DNA from: JANXQG01 sp037147235
GTDB lineage: Bacteria; Planctomycetota; Planctomycetia; Pirellulales; Thermoguttaceae
Reading direction: 5' to 3'
NCBI GenBank assembly: GCA_037147235.1
Contig: JBAWVO010000003.1
Location: forward strand, 1-56,299
Length of the DNA stretch: 56,299 nucleotides
Each line of letters starts with the position of its first letter. Position 1 is the first letter of the stretch. A model generated the notes under the pieces. The model was not told the DNA's origin, made no database searches, and saw only the letters and a list, made by a program, of their open reading frames with translations. The position numbers were made by a program, and so were the translations under genes. This document shows, piece after piece, positions 37,987 to 45,710 of this stretch.

Positions 37987-40900
37987 TTTTCCATCCGCCC
38001 GATGCACATTTTGCAACCAACTCTCTGGTATTAACGCCTTCTGCCCAGGGCCGAGCAGCGGGACCGCCTTGCCATCGATCATAGCTTGGGTACTTCCCGG
38101 CAGCAACAACCACAGGCCCGGGATACCGTCGCTGCGGCCGACCTTCTGCGAAAGCCGGCTAAGCAGGTCCATCTGGTCGTAGCGGGCCAAGAGGCCGGGG
38201 TAGATCAAGAGCATGGTCCGTTCGGCCTTCAGCATCCGCTCTTCGACCAGTTTCATGGCATCGGCCACCAGGAACATCAGGTTATCCCAGTCGCCAGCCC
38301 GCGGCGTAGCGTCGGTCTTGAGGACCAGATCCCAGTTGACCTTCCTCTTGCCCGCGACGGCTTGCAGAGCATCCAAAAATACGCCTTCCATGTCCACCAG
38401 CTCGACGGGGAACCGCCGGCAGATTTCCTCGCGGGCACGGTCATAGTCCTTCTTATGCACCAGCAGGCTGAGGAAGGAGCCTTCCTGGATAGCACGCTGG
38501 AGCCGTTCCTCGAACTGCCGGGCGTCGGCCTCTTCGGGGGTGACTTCACCAGCCGGCGAGAGACCCGGGGCGGTTGGATACCGCATCGAGGGTTCGCTGG
38601 CCGTGCTGATCTCGCGCACGTTGCTGACGTAACGCCCCTGCCCGTCCTTGCCGCCAAGTTCCCAGCGGAAGTTGAAGCCGGCTTCCCGCAACAGATCATC
38701 GAGCACGGGACGGTCGGGCAGCGGAGTAGCCTCGGGGTAACGGCCGGCAACCCGTTCGCGGACCTGAGCCACGGAAAGCATCCGCAGCCCGTTCAAGGCA
38801 CCATGCGATAGTCGTATTGCACGTGCGGCCGGCATGCCGCGCGGGTAGAGTTCCTGCCGGCTGGAGAGTGCGGCGTGCTGCGAGACCACGGAAGCCAAAC
38901 GAATGAGCCTTGCATCGGAAAGGCTTGCCTCGGGAGGAGGTGGGACTTCCCGCAATCGTTCCACAACTCGGGCCGGAGCGACCAGGGGATCTTCATCAGC
39001 CAGTTGGTCGGCAACCTCGCCCAGGCGGCGGGCGTAGGTGGCCAAGGCGGCGTTCTGGGCGATCAGTATGCAGTCACCGTCGCGGCGCACAATAAGTCGC
39101 GGTTCGCTCATCGAGCGTTCTACTTCCACCGCGGCACGGACCACGGCAACGCCGAGTTGTGTGCGCCGTGGTTCATCCTGGGACGATCCGCGGGCCAGCA
39201 GTACGGCCTCGGCCAGTTCTGTCGCGGTCATCACACCGCCTTGACCGGCCACGATGTCCACTATGTCGGCACGGAGCTGGGTGATGGCAGGTTCCCTGGC
39301 CCAGCGGTCCTGGAGCTTAGCGAGGATCTGCCCGACCCTCGCCCGGGTCACTTCGAGCAACCGGGCCACGTCGGTCTGGCTGGGCCATGAGGTAGGATGG
39401 ACTTCCAAGTCCGTCCGGGTGTCGTTCATACGGACGGACTTGGAAGTCCATCCTACGGTCCATCCTACGGGCCATTCTACGGGGAGGCCGAGCAAGACCT
39501 GGATCGTTCGGTGGACGGTTTCGCTCTCGCGGGCACCGATACTTTGCACGCGATCGGCCAGCAGATCCACGCTCAGCGCGGCGAGGTCTAACATTTCGGG
39601 CGGCGGCTCGGGCTGATCCGTGGTGGCGGTTTCCCTCGATGGCGTACCGAGCCGCTTGCGAAGGATCTTGACGGCCGCGGAAATCTCACGCCGGGTTAGG
39701 TTGCCGACGCCCCGTAGCCGCGAAAGTCGCCGCATGGAGGTGGTCAGCAGGTCTTCAACGGTGAGGATGTTGGCCCGATCAAGGGCGTTGGTGGCCCGGG
39801 TGCCCAGGCCCAACCCGGCGATCGAGGTATCGAAGGTGGCTGCGGCGAGCAGTTCGCGGAGTTGGGACTCTTCGGCCTGATCGGAAATTGGCCCCGGCTC
39901 ATCAATGTCCTTAAAACAATCTCGCCAGACTGATAGCATCTCCGCGGCGTTGTCGAATCGCTCGGTGATCTCCCGGCGGAAGGCTTTTTGGAAGAACGCC
40001 GTGAGCCCCTCACCCAGGCCCGTGTCGAACGCCTCGGGGTTGATGGTGATCTCGGTGCCGGGCGGTAGGTGTGAAGGCTCGGTTGGCCCATCGCCCCACT
40101 TCGGCCGCCCGCCCGTTGCCAGCTCGTAAAGCGTGACGGCCGCAGCGTAGCGCTCGGCATGCAGATCCCAGCGTCGCGGCTTGCGCAGCGGCAACATGGG
40201 GTCGATGTATCCGTTGGTACCGGCACGGATGTTTTCGGCCGGCGTGCGGGAGAGGGAGAAATCGAAAAGCACGGCATGGAGCCGGTCGCCACGACCGACC
40301 ATGCCAACCGCAATGTTGTCCGGCTTGATGTCGCGGTGCGGGATGCCTTGCTCTTCGAGGTGGTTGACCACGTCGAGCAGGTCTTCGCCGAAACGCTGCA
40401 AAAGGTCGATATGCAGCCTGCCCTCCTTGCGGAGCCGCTGGCTGAGGGTCTCGATGATCCTCTTGCTCTTGTCGGCGAGAACAGGCCACATGAGGAACCC
40501 AAAGCGGTCGCCGACCTCGACGGAAGCAGCGAACTCGATGATGTGTGGATGGCGGAGCTTCTGGAGCACGTCGGCCTCGTCCTTGAGCCGGGCATTGTGC
40601 TGCGGGTCGCTGGCCACCTTGAGCACATACTCCTTGCTCTCCCTCTCCACGAGCAGGACGATCGAGCAGGCCCCCTGGCCGATGCGGCGGATGACCTTGT
40701 AACCGCCAGGGATCAAATCGCCGGCCTTAGCTTGCGCTGGGTCGTCCACGTAGTCGCGGTCGGGGGAGGTCAGCTCGTTCTCGACGTCGTCCAGCTCGCC
40801 CAGGAAATCGACGACCGCACCCGTGCGATTGAAGACCTCCGGGTGGGTGCTGTACTGGACCAAGTACTGGAGTGATTCCTTGGCACCGTTCAAGACGGAG

Positions 40901-42261
40901 CTGATCTGGAGGCCCTTGGTCTCGCGGAGCTTGTTACTCAGTTCCAGGCCGTTGGCGGCCGGTGCCATACCCGAGAAGATGTGGTAGGCGATCGCGCCCA
41001 GCGAGAAGACATCGAGGTGCTCGCCCAGGTTGTCGTCGGTGAGTGCTTCGGGGGCCATGTAGGCGGTGCTGGCATCTTCTACCAGCCGATCCACATGCGA
41101 AGTTGCCGAGACGATGCGAGACACGCCCGTCGTGCTTGTCGCCTCCCGGTAGCCGACCTGCCAGTTGAAGACTTTGATCTTCGGCCGCTCGCTGTTGGCC
41201 TGGGTGACGAGGATGCTCTGCGGGGAGAGGGCACGGTGGACAACCTTCTTATCGTGGGCGTAGCGGACGACCTCGGCAATCTGGCGGACCAGATCGAGCC
41301 GCGTGTCGATGCTCAGCTTGTCTTGCTGCTGGGCCAGGAAGTGGTCGAGGCGGATGGCCAGCGGGTCGTGCTCGAAGATCAGGGCCGGGCCAATTTCGTG
41401 TTCGGTGAAGTTGAAGGCCCGCAGGATGCCGGGATGCTGGAGGGTTTCTAAAAGCTGAAACTCCCGCAGGGCGGCCCGTTCGATCATCTTGCGGTCATCG
41501 ACCGTGGCCCCGGAACGGACCAGGTAAAGACGAACGCGGCGGCGGGAGTCGGAGACCTGGGAATGGACGGCCTGCCAGTCTTGGTAGCCGGGGCCTTCGC
41601 CCACGAGCTGCTCCAGGACGTAGTCGCTGACCTTGCGGTGCCGCTGCGATGGGCGGATGCCGGCTTGCTCCATGGCTTGGCTGACGATCCGGGCCGTGGA
41701 ACGATCATGGATGCCCCTGGGTCTTGGATCGAGGCCAGGGCAATTACGTTCCATCACGGCGGCAAGGATGCCAGGCCGGGCTGGCTTGTCGCCTTCGGCC
41801 GCACGATCTCGCAGGCATACCCGTAGGCGGCCGTTGCCTTGTAACTCGCACGACAGGTCGGGGGCGGAACAGAAGACAAGGGCCTCAATGAACGGGGCGC
41901 GGCCCTTCTTCTGGAACGCCCTCTGCCGCTGAAGCAGCGAGGCGAGCTTCTTGGCCTTGAGGTTGGCGGCGATCAGTGGGCTGTCCACCGTGGAGAGCCT
42001 GCCATCGGTGTCCCATGTCCACGTGCCCGCATCCCCCAGCAGTCGGCCCAGGCGGCTCTTGATCTCGATGAGGAAGAAGCCCTGGGGCGTGAAAATCAAT
42101 AGATCCACCTCATTGATGCTGCCATCGTCCGCGATGAACTCGAAGTTGGCCCAGGCACGGTAGGGATCGTGCGGCGGGAACTGCTGGCGGATAAACTCCA
42201 GCGCATCCCGTTCCCAGGGATACTTCGATTCGGTCACCGTGGTCCAGTTACCAGTGCTCAT
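37936..42261 (-). CDS. pglW: BREX-2 NERD-domain serine/threonine kinase PglW (with REP insert)
   Basis: The 1441-residue protein has an N-terminal NERD nuclease-like domain (about 13-140, with EVDLLIF and FLIEIKS). A degenerate kinase-like domain follows (about 240-495; HRA at 342-344 instead of HRD), then an intact-looking kinase (about 520-790; GQGACSIV, Lys548, HRDIKPDN at 642-649, DFS at 667-669). An alpha-CTD-like helical domain lies near 815-870, and a helix-turn-helix (TDVARLLEVTRARVGQIL) begins at ~963. A REP is read through at ~931-957. The C-terminus is palindrome sequence. I chose the start at 42261 by family similarity; a TTG at 42300 overlaps the regulator's stop. Confidence 0.9.
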   Translation of the reverse strand: MSTGNWTTVTESKYPWERDALEFIRQQFPPHDPYRAWANFEFIADDGSINEVDLLIFTPQGFFLIEIKSRLGRLLGDAGTWTWDTDGRLSTVDSPLIAANLKAKKLASLLQRQRAFQKKGRAPFIEALVFCSAPDLSCELQGNGRLRVCLRDRAAEGDKPARPGILAAVMERNCPGLDPRPRGIHDRSTARIVSQAMEQAGIRPSQRHRKVSDYVLEQLVGEGPGYQDWQAVHSQVSDSRRRVRLYLVRSGATVDDRKMIERAALREFQLLETLQHPGILRAFNFTEHEIGPALIFEHDPLAIRLDHFLAQQQDKLSIDTRLDLVRQIAEVVRYAHDKKVVHRALSPQSILVTQANSERPKIKVFNWQVGYREATSTTGVSRIVSATSHVDRLVEDASTAYMAPEALTDDNLGEHLDVFSLGAIAYHIFSGMAPAANGLELSNKLRETKGLQISSVLNGAKESLQYLVQYSTHPEVFNRTGAVVDFLGELDDVENELTSPDRDYVDDPAQAKAGDLIPGGYKVIRRIGQGACSIVLLVERESKEYVLKVASDPQHNARLKDEADVLQKLRHPHIIEFAASVEVGDRFGFLMWPVLADKSKRIIETLSQRLRKEGRLHIDLLQRFGEDLLDVVNHLEEQGIPHRDIKPDNIAVGMVGRGDRLHAVLFDFSLSRTPAENIRAGTNGYIDPMLPLRKPRRWDLHAERYAAAVTLYELATGGRPKWGDGPTEPSHLPPGTEITINPEAFDTGLGEGLTAFFQKAFRREITERFDNAAEMLSVWRDCFKDIDEPGPISDQAEESQLRELLAAATFDTSIAGLGLGTRATNALDRANILTVEDLLTTSMRRLSRLRGVGNLTRREISAAVKILRKRLGTPSRETATTDQPEPPPEMLDLAALSVDLLADRVQSIGARESETVHRTIQVLLGLPVEWPVGWTVGWTSKSVRMNDTRTDLEVHPTSWPSQTDVARLLEVTRARVGQILAKLQDRWAREPAITQLRADIVDIVAGQGGVMTATELAEAVLLARGSSQDEPRRTQLGVAVVRAAVEVERSMSEPRLIVRRDGDCILIAQNAALATYARRLGEVADQLADEDPLVAPARVVERLREVPPPPEASLSDARLIRLASVVSQHAALSSRQELYPRGMPAARAIRLSHGALNGLRMLSVAQVRERVAGRYPEATPLPDRPVLDDLLREAGFNFRWELGGKDGQGRYVSNVREISTASEPSMRYPTAPGLSPAGEVTPEEADARQFEERLQRAIQEGSFLSLLVHKKDYDRAREEICRRFPVELVDMEGVFLDALQAVAGKRKVNWDLVLKTDATPRAGDWDNLMFLVADAMKLVEERMLKAERTMLLIYPGLLARYDQMDLLSRLSQKVGRSDGIPGLWLLLPGSTQAMIDGKAVPLLGPGQKALIPESWLQNVHRADGKNLAQRRKDAKEETNPK
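39393..39480. repeat. REP-like palindrome 7, inside pglW, with two extra half-units
   Basis: A full REP plus two extra 3' half-units on the plus strand (CATCCTACGG, CATTCTACGG). On the pglW strand it reads VGWTVGWTSKSVR...TDLEVHPT. It ends just before the helix-turn-helix segment. Confidence 0.92.
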
Positions 42262-42296
42262 CGTGGGCTCGCTGCCGGTGTCGGATATATATCGTG

Positions 42297-42524
42297 TCAA
42301 CGGGGACGTTTCGGACGACTGGGTGCCGCAGGCTTAGCGACCGACTGCTCGATCTGCTGGTTCACCTGTTCCAGCTCTTCCTGCTTGTACATCCGGTAAC
42401 GGTTGGCCGGGTGCCGATATTCGATGATTTTTCCGGCGGCTCCCCAGGCCCTGACGGTATTTGGCGACACGCCTAGGAGCACCGCAGCTTCTTTTACCCG
42501 CAGATAACCTCGCGTTTTCAACAT
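42297..42524 (-). CDS. MerR/excisionase-type helix-turn-helix regulator
   Basis: The 75-residue protein has a MerR-like DNA-binding domain (YLRVKEAAVLLGVSPNTVRAWG, then the wing YRHPANRYRMY) and a basic Pro/Lys tail. It is the first gene of the BREX unit, and its TGA overlaps an upstream TTG of pglW as TTGA. A first-gene regulator of this type could control the operon; that is inference. The start at 42524 follows AAAGGA by 8-9 bases. Confidence 0.8.
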   Translation of the reverse strand: MLKTRGYLRVKEAAVLLGVSPNTVRAWGAAGKIIEYRHPANRYRMYKQEELEQVNQQIEQSVAKPAAPSRPKRPR

Positions 42525-42817
42525 AACTTGGTCCTTTGACAGAGGGCAGGTCATTGTCTACACCTGAACCCTACCAACAATTACATCCGATCGCAATCAC
42601 CCCCCCTGAAGAATCCTGCCTGGAATCTGAATCTTCCGTCGCCGGCCGAGAAAGGGGTTCCGATCGTACAAGCTGGAAGGCCTCGGAACCATCGTACCCC
42701 GGTACTTGGTCAGATCCCGGGCAACCTCTCCGAATTTTGTTCGCAAACCGGCCGGAGATGGGCTGAAACGGGGAACGGGGAGCGGGAAACCCAAATGCCG
42801 TCGTGGGGAACGAAGTC

Positions 42818-42942
42818 TCACCCAATCCGAAGAACCTCCTGAATCTCTGGCCGCCCGTATTCCGCCGCCCCAGTCACGACCCGCAGGTTCTCCGAAACCT
42901 GGATCTCGCCGCTGCCGTGGGTGTGGCCGTAGAGGACGGGCA
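42818..42942 (-). pseudogene. C-terminal fragment of a metallophosphoesterase
   Basis: The frame reads VLYGHTHGSGEIQVSENLRV, then VTGAAEYGRPEI, and stops at 42818. This closely matches the end of the intact metallophosphoesterase at 47612-48418 (GHTHGGGEIQVAENLRVVTG). Only the last ~40 codons, with the GHTH metal motif, survive. The rest of 42525-43023 contains no gene I can support. Confidence 0.8.
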
Positions 42943-43023
42943 TGGGCATGGCGAGGCCGCACAGATTCAGCTATATTCGGGGCATGTATTTGGCGACCAC
43001 ATTTACCCGCTGAACGGTGTCCC

Positions 43024-43230
43024 ATGGAGTGCAACCAAACGAAGAACCTCAACCAATGCACTTGCAGTTACGGCTCTTGCTCGCGTAAGGGGCTCTGCTG
43101 CGAATGCGTCAGCTATCATCTCAGTGCTGGGGAGTTGCCGGGTTGCTTCTTCCCGCCCGACGCCGAGCGCACCTACGACCGCTCGTTCGCACACTTCGCC
43201 CGTCTGGTGGCCAGCGGCAAGATCGGCTGA
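43024..43230 (+). CDS. DUF6485 Cys-rich small protein
   Basis: The 68-residue protein has a compact cysteine cluster (C-T-C...C-S-R-K-G-L-C-C-E-C) and the conserved ELPGCFFPPDAERTYDRSF ending that marks DUF6485. The cysteines suggest a metal or iron-sulfur site, but the family function is unknown. I chose the ATG at 43024 because family similarity begins at MEC. No strong ribosome site is visible. The secreted esterase gene starts 34 bases after it. Confidence 0.75.
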   Translation: MECNQTKNLNQCTCSYGSCSRKGLCCECVSYHLSAGELPGCFFPPDAERTYDRSFAHFARLVASGKIG

Positions 43231-43264
43231 GAGTGGCGAAAGCCCGCAACAATTCGAGAAAATC

Positions 43265-44053
43265 ATGTACCGTAGATTCGCTATTCTCGCCCTGCTGTTC
43301 TTCGCCGCACACTCGACCTTCGCCACCGACAACATGACGCGGACGGAATGGAAGGTCGATGGGGCCGCCCGCGAGGCGCTGGTCAATGCGCCCGCAATGG
43401 CCAAGACCGATCCCAGCCCAGTCGTGTTCGCTTTCCACGGCCACGGCGGCAACATGAAATATGCCGCGACCAAGTTCGCCTACCACAGGCACTGGCCGGA
43501 AGCCATCGTTATCTACATGCAGGGCTTGAACACACCGGGAGCGCTGACCGATCCACAAGGAAAGCTGCCCGGCTGGCAAAAAACCTTCGGCGACCAGGGC
43601 GACCGCGACCTGAAGTTCTTCGACGCCGTGTTGGCGACCCTGAAGAAGGACTACAAGGTCGATGAGAAGCGGATCTACGCCTCCGGGCACTCCAACGGCG
43701 GCGGCTTCACGTATTTGTTATGGGCGGCCCGTGGCGACGTGTTTGCGGCGGTCGCGCCCTGTGCGGCGGCGGCCAAACCCGAGTTCAAGCAACACATCAA
43801 ACCCAAGCCCGTGCTGCACATGGCGGGCGAGAACGATCCACTCGTGAAGTTCGCCTGGCAGGAGCGGACCATCGAAGAAGTTCGGAAAATCAACGGCTGC
43901 GGGGAGGGCAAGCCCTGGGGCGAGCATTGTACCATGTATCCCTCCAAGGGCGGCACGCCGGTCGTGACGTACATCCACTCCGGTGGCCATCTGCTTCCCG
44001 ACGAGGTGCCGCCCGTGATCGTCAAGTTCTTCAAGCAGTACGACAAGCCGTGA
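43265..44053 (+). CDS. Secreted alpha/beta-hydrolase esterase (LpqC/CE1-like)
   Basis: The 262-residue product has a signal peptide (about 1-20), an oxyanion-type segment FAFHGHGGNMK, the nucleophile elbow GHSNGGG, the acid Asp in AGENDPLV and a His in HSGGHLLP. This is the layout of polyhydroxybutyrate depolymerase/feruloyl esterase-like enzymes, so it probably cleaves esters on a polysaccharide or polyester outside the cytoplasm. It is followed after 10 bases by the HD hydrolase gene, suggesting co-transcription. Confidence 0.82.
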   Translation: MYRRFAILALLFFAAHSTFATDNMTRTEWKVDGAAREALVNAPAMAKTDPSPVVFAFHGHGGNMKYAATKFAYHRHWPEAIVIYMQGLNTPGALTDPQGKLPGWQKTFGDQGDRDLKFFDAVLATLKKDYKVDEKRIYASGHSNGGGFTYLLWAARGDVFAAVAPCAAAAKPEFKQHIKPKPVLHMAGENDPLVKFAWQERTIEEVRKINGCGEGKPWGEHCTMYPSKGGTPVVTYIHSGGHLLPDEVPPVIVKFFKQYDKP

Positions 44054-44063
44054 CAGCAAAGCC

Positions 44064-44660
44064 ATGCCCGACACCACCCGCCTCCAGCAGCAAATCCAAT
44101 TCCTGACGGAGATCGACAAGCTCAAGAGGATTCTCCGCCGAACCTGGCTCCTGGACCAGTCCCGCTACGAGAATGACGCCGAGCACTCCTGGCACATCGC
44201 CATGGCGGCCATGCTCTTCCTGGAGTACGCCGACGATCCGAAAGTGGATGTGCTGCGAGTCATCAAGATGCTCCTGGTCCACGACTTGGTGGAGATCGAC
44301 GCGGGCGACACCTACGCCTATGACGAGAAAGCCTGCCTGGACCAGGCTGAGCGGGAGCAGAAGGCGGCGGAACGAGTCTTTGGCCTGCTGCCGCCGGACC
44401 AAGCCACCGAGTTCCGAGGGTTGTGGGAGGAGTTTGAGGCCCGACAGACGCCCGAGGCCCGGTACGCTGCGGCACTGGACCGTTTCCAGCCTTTGCTGCA
44501 CAATTACCTGACCAACGGGCGGGCGTGGCAGGACCATGCCGTCACGTCGGACCGGGTTTTCATCCGCAACCGACCCGTGGGCGAAGGTGCTCCGTTGCTG
44601 GGGCAGTACGCCGAGGACCTGATCCGCGATGCGGTGGCGAAGGGCTTTCTGACTGAATAG
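44064..44660 (+). CDS. HD-domain hydrolase (YfbR-like, HD_3)
   Basis: The 198-residue protein begins with the family segment KLKRILRRTWLLDQSRYENDAEHSWHIA. It carries the H...HD...D metal residues (AEHSWH, LLVHDLVEIDAGD). Relatives are 5'-deoxynucleotidases or uncharacterised phosphohydrolases; the substrate is uncertain. It lies 24 bases before the DNA glycosylase gene, so a nucleotide-pool or DNA-repair link is possible. Confidence 0.85.
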   Translation: MPDTTRLQQQIQFLTEIDKLKRILRRTWLLDQSRYENDAEHSWHIAMAAMLFLEYADDPKVDVLRVIKMLLVHDLVEIDAGDTYAYDEKACLDQAEREQKAAERVFGLLPPDQATEFRGLWEEFEARQTPEARYAAALDRFQPLLHNYLTNGRAWQDHAVTSDRVFIRNRPVGEGAPLLGQYAEDLIRDAVAKGFLTE

Positions 44661-44684
44661 GACTGCTGGTTTTCGCATCCCACT

Positions 44685-45581
44685 ATGGCCAACACCCCCA
44701 TCACCATCCGCCTTCGCCACAGCCCTGGCTTCACGGCCTGGTCCCACGGCTGGGCTTATCTGGCTCCGTTCTCCGAGGACGGCGATTACCTGCGATGGGC
44801 GGTCACTCTGCCCAAAGCCGGTCCTCGCCACGTCTCCATCCGCTGGTCGGACCAGTCGAATACGATCCGTCTCGAAATCCCCGGAAGGAAGATCGGTGAG
44901 GCGGATCGCCAGTTCATCCGGGACCGAGTGCGATGGATGTTTCGGGCCGACGAGGATTTCACGGAGTTCTGGATGCTGTGCCGGGGACATGGCGTTCTAC
45001 GGCACTGCAAAACGAACCAAACGGGCTCGTTGTTGCGATGCGCCACGGTCTTTGAAGACGTGGTGAAGACGATCTGCACGATCAACGCGCACTGGCGCAA
45101 TACGAAGACGATGGTGTCGAACCTGTGCCGCATGTTCGGCGAAGCGTGCCCCGGTGATGGTGAGGCTTTCACATTTCCCGGCCCGGATTGCCTTGCTCGA
45201 GCTTCCGACCGCGAGTTGGAGGAGGCGAAGCTCGGCTTCCGTGCCCGGTACATCAGCGAGTTCGCTCGGCGGGTTGTGGACGGCGACCTGGACCTCGACG
45301 CCTGGTGCCAAGAGGAAGACACCGCTGCCTTGCGGGCCACGGTTCTCGACGTGAAGGGGATCGGCAATTACGCGGCTAACCACTTGCTGATGTTGCTGGG
45401 GCATTACGACCAGATCCCCTGTGACAGCGAGGTGCGGTCCTACCTGGGCATCTCCCCCAAAGCGTCCCAAAAGGAAGTCGAACGCGTGGCGGCGAAGCGG
45501 TATGGGCACTGGGGCCGGTTCGCCTATCTGGCATACAAGTTCGAGCGGGTATTCGCCGAGGAGAACTATGTGGATTGCTAG
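44685..45581 (+). CDS. HhH-GPD DNA glycosylase (AlkA/OGG type)
   Basis: The 298-residue protein has the helix-hairpin-helix VLDVKGIGNYAANHLLMLLG followed by the catalytic Asp in PCDSEVRSYL. The N-terminal beta-rich domain precedes an ..HCKTNQTGSLLRCATVFEDVVKTI-like core, as in 3-methyladenine or 8-oxoguanine glycosylases. There is no C-terminal iron-sulfur cluster. It should excise damaged bases; the lesion is unknown. Confidence 0.85.
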   Translation: MANTPITIRLRHSPGFTAWSHGWAYLAPFSEDGDYLRWAVTLPKAGPRHVSIRWSDQSNTIRLEIPGRKIGEADRQFIRDRVRWMFRADEDFTEFWMLCRGHGVLRHCKTNQTGSLLRCATVFEDVVKTICTINAHWRNTKTMVSNLCRMFGEACPGDGEAFTFPGPDCLARASDRELEEAKLGFRARYISEFARRVVDGDLDLDAWCQEEDTAALRATVLDVKGIGNYAANHLLMLLGHYDQIPCDSEVRSYLGISPKASQKEVERVAAKRYGHWGRFAYLAYKFERVFAEENYVDC

Positions 45582-45644
45582 ATCCGAAGCCGAAAATTGC
45601 GGGCAGTCCGTCGCGGACGTACAATAGTGGCCATCTGCGATAAC

Positions 45645-45677
45645 GTGGCGTGTCTTAGATCACGTAATCTAAGCCAC
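45645..45677. repeat. Hairpin between the glycosylase and DUF2961 genes
   Basis: CTTAGAT-CACGTA-ATCTAAG forms a perfect 7-bp stem, extended by GTGGC/GCCAC across a 4-base bulge. No T-run follows, so it is either a weak terminator for the upstream genes or a leader structure for the next gene. Confidence 0.5.
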
Positions 45678-45710
45678 AAGCATTTCAGAAATTACCCTTG
45701 GGAGATTGCA

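Noticed and set aside
37877..38113. A longer GxxExxY protein beginning at 38113
   Set aside because: The extension reads through pglW and a palindrome; AGGAGG marks the start at 37876/37879.
25858..39480. A CRISPR array
   Set aside because: The repeats are palindromes scattered over 13 kb inside genes, without regular spacers.
20719..42524. A DISARM system or type 1 BREX
   Set aside because: PglW, PglY, BrxD and BrxHI with PglX and PglZ define type 2 BREX; drmA/B/C and the type 1 brxA/brxB/brxL set are absent.
42571..42825. Small minus-strand frames upstream of the BREX regulator
   Set aside because: Composition and lack of motifs or ribosome sites suggest non-coding sequence.
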